Positions 10,336 to 21,547 of a DNA stretch of 38,138 bases are shown piece by piece; the first letter of the stretch is position 1, and each line of letters begins with the position of its first letter. The position numbers were made by a program, and so were the translations under genes. A model generated the notes under the pieces. That model ran no database searches, was not told the origin of the DNA, and worked only from the letters and a program-made list of their open reading frames with translations. The stretch is taken from assembly GCA_034698045.1 (NCBI GenBank), contig JAQGAU010000141.1, positions 1 through 38,138 on the forward strand. The letters are read 5' to 3'. This stretch comes from Paramacrobiotus richtersi (Eukaryota > Tardigrada > Eutardigrada > Parachela > Macrobiotidae).

Positions 10336-13093
10336 TAGTTCGGAATGTTGTCGCGGGGTCGATTAAGCGACGAATTTGCTTCTGATTTGGATTCTTAAGA
10401 ATTTTTAAGCCAGGTTGTATTACATGAACGACCATTTGAACGCTCTCTAGTGCTAGATTTGCTATATAAAATTATACGGCAACATTGCTGAAGACTGTCA
10501 CATGTTCATTGGAAGTCTGAGGTTGGGGGTTGGGCGGTTTCTGCCAGGTGAAGGCGGGGCCAGCGCAAGAAGAAACTGCCAACCACTGTCCGAAAACCTC
10601 TTCCTCGTCGTTTTAATGCATCGCCATCGACAGCCTCTGCGGGGCAGCAGACGCGAATGTTGTTCCTAAAACGACCGAACACAGCAAATATAAGCCTCAT
10701 AATAATAGCTGAAAAAACAACAGCAAAACAATTTCGTACCATAATTTTCACAACTGCACAGCAATGGCAAAAGGAGCAGGGTTCACAGTGCTTAACAACC
10801 TGTAACCACAACACCCATAGTTAGGAAAGGACCTTTCCGAAAGGTTAACCTTTTAACAGCGAACGCTGACACGGCAGTGGTAACACGGCGATAACATTGA
10901 TCGGCTTCTACCGCAAAAGTTATTTCTGATTCCTCGCACTGGGACAATAACCAAGTTTCTTGAAAGTAATCCTAGGCTTTTCCAAGAATGTTGTTTGGGG
11001 GCAAGCTTCTGCCGGCAATCTGAGATGCTTGTGCCAGTAATGACGGCAACAGCTCAAAAAAGCTCATCGCTTAATTAGGTGTATTTACGTATTTCCCCTA
11101 CCGGATTCCGGTATGCTTCTCGTGCGCATTTCGGACAGTATTTCATCATTCAGCGACATAGTACAGGTCTTCATAGGCACACACAAAGTGGAGTTGTCGT
11201 CCTGAATTTTTGCGATAGCACTCTTTTACTAAGCGCGTCTTATTGTGGAGTAACTTCCAGACCGTCGGCCAAAGCGAACTGCCAGGAACGTAAAGGTACC
11301 AATGTTTTATGCTGTGAATTCAAAACATTTACATATAGCAAGATACTGGTAGATGCATGCAGATATAGCGAAAATACTTTGGACTGTGGATAATAAAAAG
11401 TAGTCGACACAGGACAAAAGCTAGCCTCTGGGTCCATGTAATTCGTAGGGTGGAGAGTTTCGAGGGTTAAGGAATCGAGCAACAACTGTCGACAATAGCT
11501 GCCGCAGTTACAAATTCAGTGGTCATAAAGTACACGATGGGTAGTACTGTGAGATGCTCTAAGAACGCCAATTCATTACCCAGCTACGAAATGTCGCATA
11601 GCGTACAGCATACCATCGCACTGCGTCCATCGTTGGTCTCTTGACACGATTTTGGGCAGTCTTCGTAACACCGTGACCGGTGACCGATTTGTGCTTCCAG
11701 TTCTGTTACTCTGTACTGGAACATGCCTCAGTAAATCCGATGAGATTCAGCATGGGGCGTTCATGCTCCGTGGGCCAGCTGTCTACAAGGCGTCCCGGCG
11801 GGCAGCGCCAGCCACCTCGGCTGAAACTGTTAAAAGCGACATGCCAGTTAAGCTGAGCTTCCTCGACGGACCACCATGACTGGATCCTGCGGTGCGCCGT
11901 AACTTGGCCATGGTGCATTCTGCGAAATATTACAAAGCCAGACGCCAGTCTTTGCGCCTACAGGAATCACTCCTGGCGAAGGCAAGCGTCCACCTCCGCC
12001 TCAGGGTTGCTCCACTTCGGCCTCAACTCGTGGATGCACCTTACGGTGATTGATGCACAAAATCCGCTGCAAGATTTCCAAAATGTTACCTTAACGTTGC
12101 GAAGTATAATTTTCATCCGCATTGTAGTTCCTTTGAACTTTGTAACCTTTCTAGCCTCTTGCTTTTAGCTAACAAATTTCAGCTGAGTATGTCCTATCGT
12201 CTACGGATGTGGGCTTTATTCAGTTCGTCTGCTGATAAGTATATTGAAGGGCGTCCCTCTACCCAGTGCTTTTCAGCACACCTCCATCGAATACTATGTG
12301 TAATATGTGTAATATTGCATTTGTTTCTGCCTGCCAGGAGAACTCCTGTTATTTTGCAGTGCATCCGCCAGGTGCCTTAAAGCCGCATGTTTATCAGAAG
12401 TATATCAGATTTCTCCGAATCCGTTAATAAAATAACGACCTACCTTATGCATGCAGACGACCCTAGAGCGTCCAACCCAGGAAAATAAAGAGTTCTTCCA
12501 CACAGAAGAAGTTTGCTTTCCTACCGACATCATTGTTAGTGTCGCCGTGCGTTTCTGTGATATAGTTAAAAACTGTCCTCCAAGTGACACGGACTGTTTG
12601 TTAAATAAACGGTTTAATTGGCAAACAAATCGAAAGACTTCATGTTGGTCCGGAGGAATTGCGTTCAAAAGCAGCAAATCACCTCTGTCGATGACCTGAT
12701 TGAACTGCATACGGAAGACGGCGCGACGCAGCACCATGTAAATTGATCAGTAAATAGTCAGTACATGTCCTGAATTTCGTCTATGATGTGCACAACCGAT
12801 TTGAATATTGTGGTGCTTTTTGTTATTGCGTGTTTCTGCTGCGATTGGTATCAGCGTGCATTTTTATGGATTGCAGTTTTCGTTTCCTGATTGTTTGTAT
12901 GTAATCAATTTGCTTGATTAAATATTTGTAAAGAAGGACTTTATTCATCACATCTACTTTTATGCGTATAGTCCAAGGAATAGTCACAGTTCAAGCACTC
13001 ATAATATTCAGCCTCAGATCTACGAAATATTATACTGCAGACCAATCGCGTACCATCCTCCAGTACACGGTTAATTGCGCCTGATCATTAATT
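10336..13093. other. Stretch without a recognisable gene
   Basis: If the integrase and reverse transcriptase belong to one minus-strand element, upstream gag or protease sequence should lie here, but I recognise none. Open frames at 10506-10814, 11240-11485 and 12405-12737 (110 codons) on the minus strand, and 12451-12699 on the plus strand, have no motif. Roughly 11630-12050 is richer in G and C than its surroundings, with open frames on both strands and no match. Confidence 0.5.
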
Positions 13094-13282
13094 AGATCAG
13101 TAGCTAGCACTGCGCATACGATTTTCGTTATTTCCTAAACCAAAATAAAGTCCGGAAACCATGGATTTACTCGAACGTCTAGTGAAGTAACTCGCGCACA
13201 ACAGTAAAATCGTCCGTTAGATCAGTAACTAGCATTGCGCATATGATTTTTGTTATTTCGTTTCCAACATATAGTCCGGAAA
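13094..13282. repeat. 65-bp direct repeat, period 125, inside retroelement-like sequence
   Basis: Copies at 13094-13158 and 13219-13282 both run from AGATCAGTA to TCCGGAAA with about ten differences. On the minus strand both copies encode similar peptides (EITKIVCAVLATDL and EITKIICAMLVTDL). A third, shorter copy of the first 23 bp lies at about 22643-22665 in the same orientation. Confidence 0.7.
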
Positions 13283-13394
13283 TAGCTGCTGGTATTTGGA
13301 GTTTTCGGTTACCGGCTACCTCCACGACTTCGCGGCGTTTAGCCAGAGTTACGGGACAGTTCATCTTTTTCCTTGGAGACCACGGCATTGTCAT
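13179..13394 (-). pseudogene. Possible retropepsin (aspartic protease) C-terminal fragment
   Basis: This 71-codon frame has the rhythm of the second half of a retrotransposon protease: VAGNRKLQIPAAISGLYVGN followed by a hydrophobic strand and VTDLTDDF. The catalytic D-T/S-G triad is not visible, and upstream frames are broken. It is on the same strand as the gypsy integrase and reverse transcriptase about 3 kb away, where a protease would be expected, which modestly supports the call. The assignment rests on pattern resemblance only. Confidence 0.3.
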
Positions 13395-15075
13395 TGGCGG
13401 CAGCGATCATGGGACTGGAGTCGTAGTAACAGCGGGGTACTAACATAACAACTGTGGCAGCCCGTACTACAGCACCAGTAACGCTTCTAGATCAGGATAA
13501 ACAGTGTATTTGCAAGATAAGTAACTACGAAATCTTTGAGGACAAGGGTCTTCCAAGAGGGTGTAGACTGAATGGTGACTCCGATAAAAGTAACGCACTA
13601 CAAAAGTTTACGTTAAGGACATAATTGTCTTGAAGACCTGCGCGTGTATCGAACGACTTTTAGCACACCAATGAATTGCTGCGTAGCAGTAAAAGTACCG
13701 CATTTCCGCATCGTTGCTGCACAGTGCAAGTGAGCTTGCTCACTGGTTTGTCTGTTCAGAGAAGTATAAATGCTTGACCACAAACCGGCTCACCAAAAGT
13801 GTCGTCTTGAACCGATTACTTTAAAACTTGCATGAAAAATAAAGATATACATGAGTACGGACGATTATGAATGAACCAAACCTAGCCTTCCGGCAATTTT
13901 TTGAAATTTCAAAATGAATTTCAACATTTCTGAAATTCGATTTACAATTCCAAAGTGGTGTTGTATGTCAGGTTTTGGTTCACGATCGTCCTTGTGTATC
14001 TCTGCATTTAACTTGCAAGTTTCAAAAGAATCAGTTGAAATCATTGAATCTTTTAGTATACTGGTTTATGTTCAAACTGATGCCATGCGCAGCTGCCGAA
14101 TGCTGCGCGAACCTTTTGGTTTTTCGTATTTAAATATGTTGGTCCTTTGAACACCGAACGTAAAACCGCATTCTCTCTCACTGAGATTGACTGCGCGCAC
14201 AAAACATTGACAGCTGAGCATACAGTATCGAAACTACAGAGCACTTCTCTTAAACACATTTTGGAAAGTCGGTCAGTAAGTCAGCCATCTCAGAAACGAA
14301 CGATGTTTGTAGCCGGTAGTCCAATTAGGTTATTTTGAACTCTGAACTGGCCACAAAAACACTAATAAGTAGAAAAGACCCAGGTTAAACGGTTGCGATA
14401 CTCCGTCATGTTCATAACTTCCCGATATACTCATCTAAGACTTTTCCTGGAAAGGTGAATCACTGATTTCAATTGCACATGATCGCCAGTGTTATAGATA
14501 GTGATGGTTAGAAACGTTGAAATAAGTGGTACTCGCATGCCGATTTTGTAAAGTTGATCTGAATGGACGATTTAAAGAAATGACACTTCAATGGTTTAAG
14601 TACAAGTCTGTATTCCCGGAATCGCTCCTAAATGTATCGTTTCTTTGAGAAGTGTTCTTCAATTGTCTACAATCCGCGGACGACATCGTCAAGGTAAACG
14701 AAGACGTTGCTCTAAAGTAGACCAGCCAGCACATCATGCATTCCGAAGCCCAAAACACATCACATCGTACTCAAAGGTTCCGTTCAATGGGGCGTAATCG
14801 GGCTGTACAGCATTACTATATCAACAAATTACTTTTGTACACGCGACTTATGACGCAACATTTAGAAATGATGTTGGTTATCTCTTTCCAGATGAGCCTA
14901 ATAGCCAATTTGTTTAGCAGTATTTTATTTTACTGCGCTCGTTCTGTTTTATTTTACAGTTCAATTTTATTTGATTTTTTTTTGTATTAAAGTTAATGTG
15001 CAGTTAGTAATAAATAACAGATAAATGATTACATAAATGAAAATACATAAAATATCAACTACGAATAAAAAGGAA
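13395..15075. other. Gene-free stretch
   Basis: I see no coding region. A plus-strand frame (13914-14150) and a minus-strand frame (14053-14259) overlap each other and look like chance. 13898-13950 and 14920-15070 are A/T-rich. A TATTTTATTTTAC-like sequence is repeated near 14930-14965. Confidence 0.5.
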
Positions 15076-15465
15076 TTAATCACTAAGAGCGAAAAGTGTT
15101 GCTTTTTTTGCGTACCACACGAACAGCGTAGTGTGCACAACGATCACAATGTATGTCGATTTTCTTATGTCAAACATCAAGATCTGGGATTTGTCCGTAT
15201 TTAACATAATCGCAGAATCTATCACCACCTTCGGTGCGCCGGCGACACTTACAATTCTAGTACCGCCGCAATGACAACTTCCATAGTGCATAATATACCG
15301 TCCACAGTAACACAGATCATGGGGTTGTGGAACAAGGTGATGGATGGTCATGTTGGGGATCAGCTGGATTAATTGTGGACTAATTTCTGCTCGAATCTGG
15401 CGAATGCTGTAGTAGGCTTGAGAATATTTGTCATTGTTGTAGCGGAGCAGTAGTTCTGCAGGCAA
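15076..15465 (-). CDS. Unrecognised 129-residue frame with cysteine cluster and C-terminal hydrophobic segment
   Basis: The frame starts at an ATG (15463-15465) and runs 129 codons. Residues about 52-67 contain a compact cysteine cluster (CYCG then GSCHCGG). Residues about 105-117 are hydrophobic (STYIVIVVHTTLFVWY) and are followed by a short tail with two lysines. A cysteine-containing ectodomain followed by a membrane anchor would fit the end of a surface glycoprotein, but I recognise no family. The frame upstream is closed, so if real this is a C-terminal fragment or a small membrane protein. Confidence 0.3.
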   Translation of the reverse strand: MPAELLLRYNNDKYSQAYYSIRQIRAEISPQLIQLIPNMTIHHLVPQPHDLCYCGRYIMHYGSCHCGGTRIVSVAGAPKVVIDSAIMLNTDKSQILMFDIRKSTYIVIVVHTTLFVWYAKKATLFALSD

Positions 15466-18400
15466 TTTCCGGCCCTAATTATAAAGTATGGGATTTACAA
15501 TCGAGTCTGCAGAATGGTTTTTGCACACTAATGCGGTCAGCTAATCGGGACTGGAAAACGTCATGTTAAAAGCATAAAATCTGCGTAGTCGAAGTGTGGG
15601 AATGAGTATGTGGGTTTCTTTCGAAGACGCGCGTGATGTGAGGCAGGAACGTCCGCCGTTGCGTGAGTAATAGGAGGTTTTGTATGTCTTCTGGGTAGTT
15701 ATCATTGATCAAAGCACCCGCGCAGACAGATTTGGTCTGTCAGTAATGGTACAAATCAGCTGTGAGCTGTGTAATTCCGTAGTATTTGTTAGTACGCAGA
15801 TTGTTAGGGATTATTGTTTGTTTCAGTTGTACTCGTGTGATAATTTGCATTATGGCGAAATTAAAACTGCTGCAGACGAGAATGCTTTCGCGTCGAGGTT
15901 TACTTCTGGCAATAACGTAGCTGGCCGGTGTGGGTGTTATTTCAAGTGCGCTTAATACTAACGGCATATTCCCATCGGCAGGTGTGGTACGCACTGTTTG
16001 GGACTTTCTCGTCGACTTGTTACTGCAACATACTCACAAACAAGTAAGCATACACTGGCAACAGTCAGTTTTAACACCGCAGTGCAGAATTTTTCTTGTG
16101 GTAGCAAGAGAAACTACCGACTGCCACATTCTTAATAATGTCAAAAGTAGAGTACAGACTGTAACCTAGGACTGATTGTTTTTCTTCGAACCTTGGCGGT
16201 AATACATCAGCTAGACTTAGATGATCGGTAGCATGCATTACGGCAGAAAGTTAGTCCAACATGGTTAGGGAAATGATTTCTTCTCGACTGAATCCCGTAA
16301 TTTTGGGAAGGTGATCCAATGGGACCAAGAACATCAAGTGGAAGTGGATTTTCGTAGACCCCCTTTAATTTTCGTCATTTCATTTTGAACCACCTTTATG
16401 CAGAAATAGACGGCCAGATGTTTCCCACCCAGGAAACCTAAATTGTTTTTGGCATGCCGATTAAGCATTATCTTCTCCCAGGTATTCTTCTGGCACTGGT
16501 ACGCAATGCCGTCAAATTCCATATACTACCGGTGTAATAACACGGAACAAAAGGAACCAGGGTGAAACCGTCTTTGCCAATAGTGGCAAACCGTAACCGT
16601 AACCGAACCGTAAGTCGACGTTCAAAGTAACCTCAGCATTGAAACACCTGAACAAAGGCAATTCGAAAGAAAACTAAATCTGTTGATTTGTTCGAAACTT
16701 GAAGGTTTCTGGCGCAAAATCTGTTTGTAGTGTTATCGAGGTTTCAAATGAAGCTATCCGACATCTGCTTCATCACAATATACTGAAAGAACAAGATCAA
16801 ACTGCGACTAATAATAATAATATTGTTCGAACAATTTAGTGCCGGGTTTAACGTTACGCAGAGGATAGTGATGCACTATGGGAGGTGGTTGTGGCTTGCC
16901 GAGAATTATGTAAACAAACTAGGCAGCGAAATAAATACTACGTTATTATCTTTGCAAAAGCTATAGCAGAATTAAGCATGATTAGACCAGCCATGGCACC
17001 AGTGTTGCTGCAACCACGTCAGCCACGCCTACCGACACCACATCCGGTCATCTGTTAACCCTACCCACCGTTAAAAACTTTTCCACGCTGCGGTATTCTG
17101 AAGGATCCGCCTCTACACCGCCTGTTCATGGCCGCTCGGATGCCTCAGGGCCGCCCATACAGTCAGCAAGAGGACTCGCCGGAAATCTGGCCACGAACGC
17201 GCTGACTCGTCATAGCAGACACGTCGATGAGCCCAGACCAGGACAGCGAGAAGTTTGACAGGGATGGCTTCCCAACCAGCAGTTTCTGCTCAGAGTACAG
17301 GTTCAACGGACCATAACGAGGCTTGTGACATATCGCATAGCGGAGTGGTAAGTATGACCTTACTAAGCCGGAAGAAGTTAACCGCTCATTGCTCCTTTAT
17401 TAATGCGTATCGATATCAGCGTTAACAAACTACACACACAGACTTCGAGACAGACTTTAGACTAACTTCCAACTCCCCTCCAGCTAGGAAAACATGCCGT
17501 ATATATACTAAACACCAAAACTACCAAGAAAGAGTTACTAACAGACTAATTAGAAACGACAGTTTATCCCATTAAAGGATCATTAAGTAAGTCATAATAT
17601 ACATACGGGATACACATCCATTTGCACCTGTTACACTTTATTTAGGTCTACGGAGTTAGGGACGACGGGTGAGTAACTACAACACTTATGTAACCGGCGC
17701 CATGACATCAGGATGTGGTCATCCAGTGATCTCATCGCGTAACGACTTCCGGTCGTCACAGGCTTGAGACCCAGCATGGAATGCGGACGAGTTCTCGGAT
17801 TTTTACGGTATTCCTTGTCAGTCAATGTGCGGTCCCTTAACGGTCATTTTTCAGCATACCAAATTCATGCTTCCATGGCCGAAGTGTTACCATCATGGAG
17901 TTTCTTACAGCAGAAAAACTCCACCATTTCTTTTCGCGACTTAAAGAATTCAAATAATACTCCAAACACTTTGATAACAGCTGCAGTATAGTACCATCGA
18001 ATTAATACCTGAAATCTGCACATTATTGTCTTCATTTACATCCATCTCGTCTCCATCAGGGAGAAACTTATCCTCAGACTCTGGATCAGTCCCCAAAGTA
18101 CGACGCGCCTTTGACATGATGAGGGAGCGACGACACCTACGACCGCATCCACGACCCCTTGGCCGACACGCGCGCAGAGCATAGTGTCCAACCTGATGGT
18201 GTCTCTCTACGTTCGCAAACGTCATCGGAGACGGCCATGACATCGTCCATGCTGCAACGGACGGCTATACTTGTTAACAAAAACAGAATGCCCATTCAAT
18301 TCAAAACTTGCTTTCTGAGCGCAACTCCACCATTTTTTAGCTTGTTCGTCTCCATAGTAACAACGATGAAGAGGTGGATACTTATGGGGCCAGATGAAGG

Positions 18401-18662
18401 CGCGCGTTCGCACATCTTTGCCGGCAGAATCTCAGGGTAGGTAATGGTATGTATAGCGTATCGAGCACAGCGTTCTGTACGGCCTAAACCACCGGGCACG
18501 CCGGAAAACAGGTGGAACCGTCTCCTCCGGTCCAAACAGTTCCAGGTTAGCCAGTGGATCCTCCGTTGTCGCTTTAAGACTAGCGCATCCGGTGTAGTTT
18601 CCATCGCGGTGGGTGATGTGCAGTTGCAATCGCAAGTCTCCATTGAGACAGAAGACTACCTC
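15466..18662. other. Stretch without a recognisable gene
   Basis: Open frames at 15680-15955 (plus) and 15740-15994 (minus) oppose each other without motifs. A locally GC-richer block at about 16980-17350 is listed separately. At 17950-18243, minus strand, a 97-codon frame carries an Arg/Cys-rich part and then an acidic run (DPESEDKFLPDGDEMDV), but I cannot assign it and the opposite strand is partly open. 18296-18674 is open in several frames without motifs. Confidence 0.45.
16986..17258 (+). CDS. Ninety-codon open frame without ATG, Ser/Thr/Pro-rich
   Basis: The frame is open from just after a TAG (16983-16985) to a TGA at 17256-17258. Its translation is rich in Ser, Thr, Ala and Pro (for example VAATTSATPTDTTSGHL). 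The block is richer in G and C than its neighbours. A consensus-like donor GTAAGT lies at 17348, but in a different frame. It could be an exon of an unknown gene, a decayed gag-like segment or chance. Confidence 0.15.
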   Translation, partial: TSHGTSVAATTSATPTDTTSGHLLTLPTVKNFSTLRYSEGSASTPPVHGRSDASGPPIQSARGLAGNLATNALTRHSRHVDEPRPGQREV

Positions 18663-21547
18663 TTCAATTGACACGATGGTTTAGCCCAGGCTGAGCGCTT
18701 TTTCCACTTCAACAGTCCACCATGTTCCTCGAAGAGCACGATCACTGTCCTTATGAGAGCAAGAGCCGTTGTTTTTAAGAAAAACGCAAACACGACATAA
18801 CGGAAAAATTAATTTTTTGAGAATGCGGTACAGCAGCAATGGCATGAATAGGTCCGTCGATGGTAACACCGTGCACTTTATCAGACCAAAGTACGTGGAA
18901 AGGTCAGTAAATCCTCTAGTTATGATTGTGGCTGGTCCCGTCGGATATCTTTTGTACTTATAAATGCGGAAATAAAACAACATATATCATACAAACAATT
19001 CTACCGGAAGCAATGTACTTCGGATGTGGGCCAATAAAGCATGCGTATCTGTAAACAAGCATATGGATTACCTTATGTTTATTCATCACGGTATTCGTTC
19101 GTGCGATTCAATTTAATGAATTTTGTTCCTTGGTTCCGCCAGCTTATACGGTATTCGTTCTCCTAAACAAAAATCTAAAGCTCAATGGCATGTACATTTC
19201 ATAGCAAGCACCTCCGTAGAACGCCTCCCTCGGTTTTAGACGCTCTGGAATGGTCAGGGTGGCAACATAATCAGCTAAAACTGCGTCATTTTTGAGTCGC
19301 TGATCAAACTGGTCCCCCCGGGCCCCAGCTAGTCACGACTTTCAAACCAAGCTTTTCAAGGTGCGCAGTACGCCTCATCGTTTGTTGGAATAACCAGTCC
19401 ATCGTTATTCCAAGATCGGGATGCATCTCGTCCGGGGATGTGTGGAGCTTGCATCCTGAATAGAAACTACATCAGGGCGTTACAAGCAATTTCAACGCAT
19501 GTATCTACCGTGCCAAAAACAGCCAAGGAATTCATACACCGTGTTCGTTGTTGCACTGTAGCCGTCAACAAAATATCGGCTAATTTTAAGCTGTTTTTGC
19601 AGAAAGCCTTCGCCACTTTCAATGGAAGTAAGCTACTGGCGTGACTTTGCAGACTTTTTTTTGGCGAGCTGCATGCCGTTAGGTGAGACCTGCGTGATCA
19701 GGTTTTCTTCCAGAAGGCGAGCACTCCAGAAGAAGCTGCAGACGCCAGCAATCGTCAGTGCGCACGAAAAGGGACAAGAAACCTTCAGTATTTTGGCGAA
19801 GAGTGATCGGAGTTGCTGACAGCAAAACCTTAGCACTAACGTCTTGTTCGCAGTATAAGACAAATTCTTGGTTGAAGTTGAAGTGAGCTCGTTTTTTTGC
19901 GCTTGTCTTTTCTGTGGATTTTCATGCTTTTCCGTTCTTCTTTCAGCATCTCTCCATAACCGTAAGCCTGTCGATCCGGATAAGGAAGGACCTGGCCCCA
20001 GTTCTCCGGTTTGTTAGGTGATGGGGAATTTGTTCTTGTTCTGCGAAACGCAAAATAAGGTGGCCCTGTCCAGGCTCATTGGTACGCAGTTGAGTAAATC
20101 ACGATACGTATATTACGCTTCGGTATCCAGTTGCAGAAGTTGGCATCCCTTAAACGTTGTTTTCGGGACTATTTCGCTTTCCAGTAAGTAATTTAGGATG
20201 AAGTAACCGTCGACGCTTTGCTTCAAGCTCCTATAGCACAGCATAAAGCTAGTAAAATTTCTTATGTAAAAAGAGTGAAGCGCTTACCTGAAGTTATGAG
20301 CCACAATAAAGTGATTGCGATGCTCTTCTGAGAACAGTAACGCTCGACTCAATATCACTTGAACAATATCACTTGAATCGGCCGGGAACACGATAGTATT
20401 GCGTTCATCGTCATGTGCCACTACCAGGTTCGGAATAAACTTCCCAATTTCTTCGCAGCAGTAAGTTTCAATGTCGAAGTATAGGAACTTGGCCTCTTTC
20501 TGCGCTTTCTTCTCTGTTTCATGTAACAAATTGTTCTTGTGGTATTGTATGCTAAGCCCAGGTCGCACAATAGATTTTGCGGTTGTGGTTGGATCGTTTG
20601 GCCATTGAAACGAAACGGTCACACTCACGGCAAATGAAGAACTTTTCGCACAGATGCTGACTTTTGTGGACTTCGTAGCATTTAACACCATGGAATATAC
20701 GGTTGCAAGCATCGCAGTGCTGGGGGTCGTTGGAAAGGCTCAAACAGTTCTGTCGTAGACATAGTTGGCAGGTCAATTTGCAGCGGTGTTTATTGCAATG
20801 ATCAAAGCCTTTGTTGCAGGCGTAGCACCAATAACTTTTCGAAAACCAGATAGGTAAACTCGTTAGCGCATCAAAGTGCTCGCTGCGGTGAAGAAGAAAC
20901 ATAGGTTTGTAGCTGGGTTCGTGTCTTGACTTATATATGATACTATTCAACTGTTTCACTACGACAACGATAATGTGGTAGCCGGGAAGTACGGCAGCAA
21001 AGTCAGCCAGATCTGCTGTGGATACAATCGCTCAGGCAAACCAGCCGTGCGGATGAGGGCACGCGCGTCTTTCGTCTGCACATCGTTTTCTTTCTGTTTT
21101 CTATCCAGGACGTGCTTTACGTAGTATGTTATATAAGGCGCCTCTTCCATACGCATATGCTTTGGACACACACAGTGCTCGTGCCTTACAGATCTGGTCG
21201 CGATTCCTGATCTAAATGACGCACCGTTTGGCCTCCAGCTTCCTTCTGGTCATTTTTGCCACACGTGGAGCCAAGCAACCGCCATGAGGTACGCTGCCAT
21301 GCTGCAGCCCCACGGCAAAGCTTTTACCCAACCGAAATTCTTCTGCGCTCTGCAGGACCCTAACCACTTCCAGCATTACACGTTCGGTAGTAATTTGTGA
21401 TTTTAACACTACAGGTGTCCAAATGGGATGACTAAGCGAATCTGGTACCTGATGAATACGCACACGATCGTTTTCCGCACATTTTATTAAGATTGTTTCC
21501 AGAAAATAATCAATTGGTAAAAAACACAGCTGTGACACTTTCTTCAA
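18663..21547 (-). pseudogene. Maverick/Polinton-type DNA polymerase B, truncated and heavily mutated
   Basis: This is a relic of a protein-primed family B DNA polymerase of the kind encoded by Maverick/Polinton elements and their relatives. The N-terminal block (21212-21547) includes TTERVMLEVVRVLQSAEEF. A linker block (20960-21210) has a TAG near 21216 and frame changes. A Cys/His cluster region (20552-20880) includes YWCYACNKG and HRCKLTCQLCLRQNC. Exonuclease motif I is LYFDIET (about 20480) and motif II is VAHNF (about 20290). After a 57-bp intron follows DGYFILNYLLES (about 20190). Exonuclease motif III is YCEQDV (about 19850). Later blocks are LTIAGVCSFFW (about 19720), VDGYSATTNTVYEF (about 19560), LKPREAFYGG (about 19220), and a block at 18681-18983 with KRYPTGPA, IKCTVLP and GTWWTVEVEKAL. 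The catalytic SLYP region is degraded and the DTDS-containing C-terminus is absent. I count many stops and frameshifts. No Polinton integrase, ATPase, protease or capsid gene is visible nearby. Confidence 0.88.
20231..20287 (-). other. 57-bp spliceosomal intron in the polymerase relic
   Basis: On the minus strand the exon ends ...AACTTCAG and is followed by GTAAGCG. The intron ends GTGCTATAG, and the next exon begins GAGCTTGAAG. Splicing completes an AGG (Arg) codon directly after the VAHNF motif and re-enters the frame that reads DGYFILNYLLES, the expected continuation of the exonuclease domain. Without splicing the frame meets a TGA within two codons of the donor. The intron is phase 2. Confidence 0.6.

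Noticed and set aside
12405-12737. Opposed open frames of 110 (minus) and 82 (plus) codons
   Set aside because: Both look like chance; neither has motifs, and no flanking gene context supports either strand.
13898-13950. GAAATTTCAAAATGAATTTC sequence resembling the centre of the foldback element
   Set aside because: Similarity is limited to A/T-rich palindromic wording and could be convergent.
16940-17700. Search for LTRs or a primer-binding site around the retroelement relics
   Set aside because: No pair of long direct repeats with TG...CA ends could be seen near the gypsy relic or elsewhere in the window.
17950-18243. Acidic frame (DPESEDKFLPDGDEMDV) considered as a piggyBac transposase N-terminus
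   Set aside because: No transposase core follows on the minus strand and acidic N-termini are not diagnostic.
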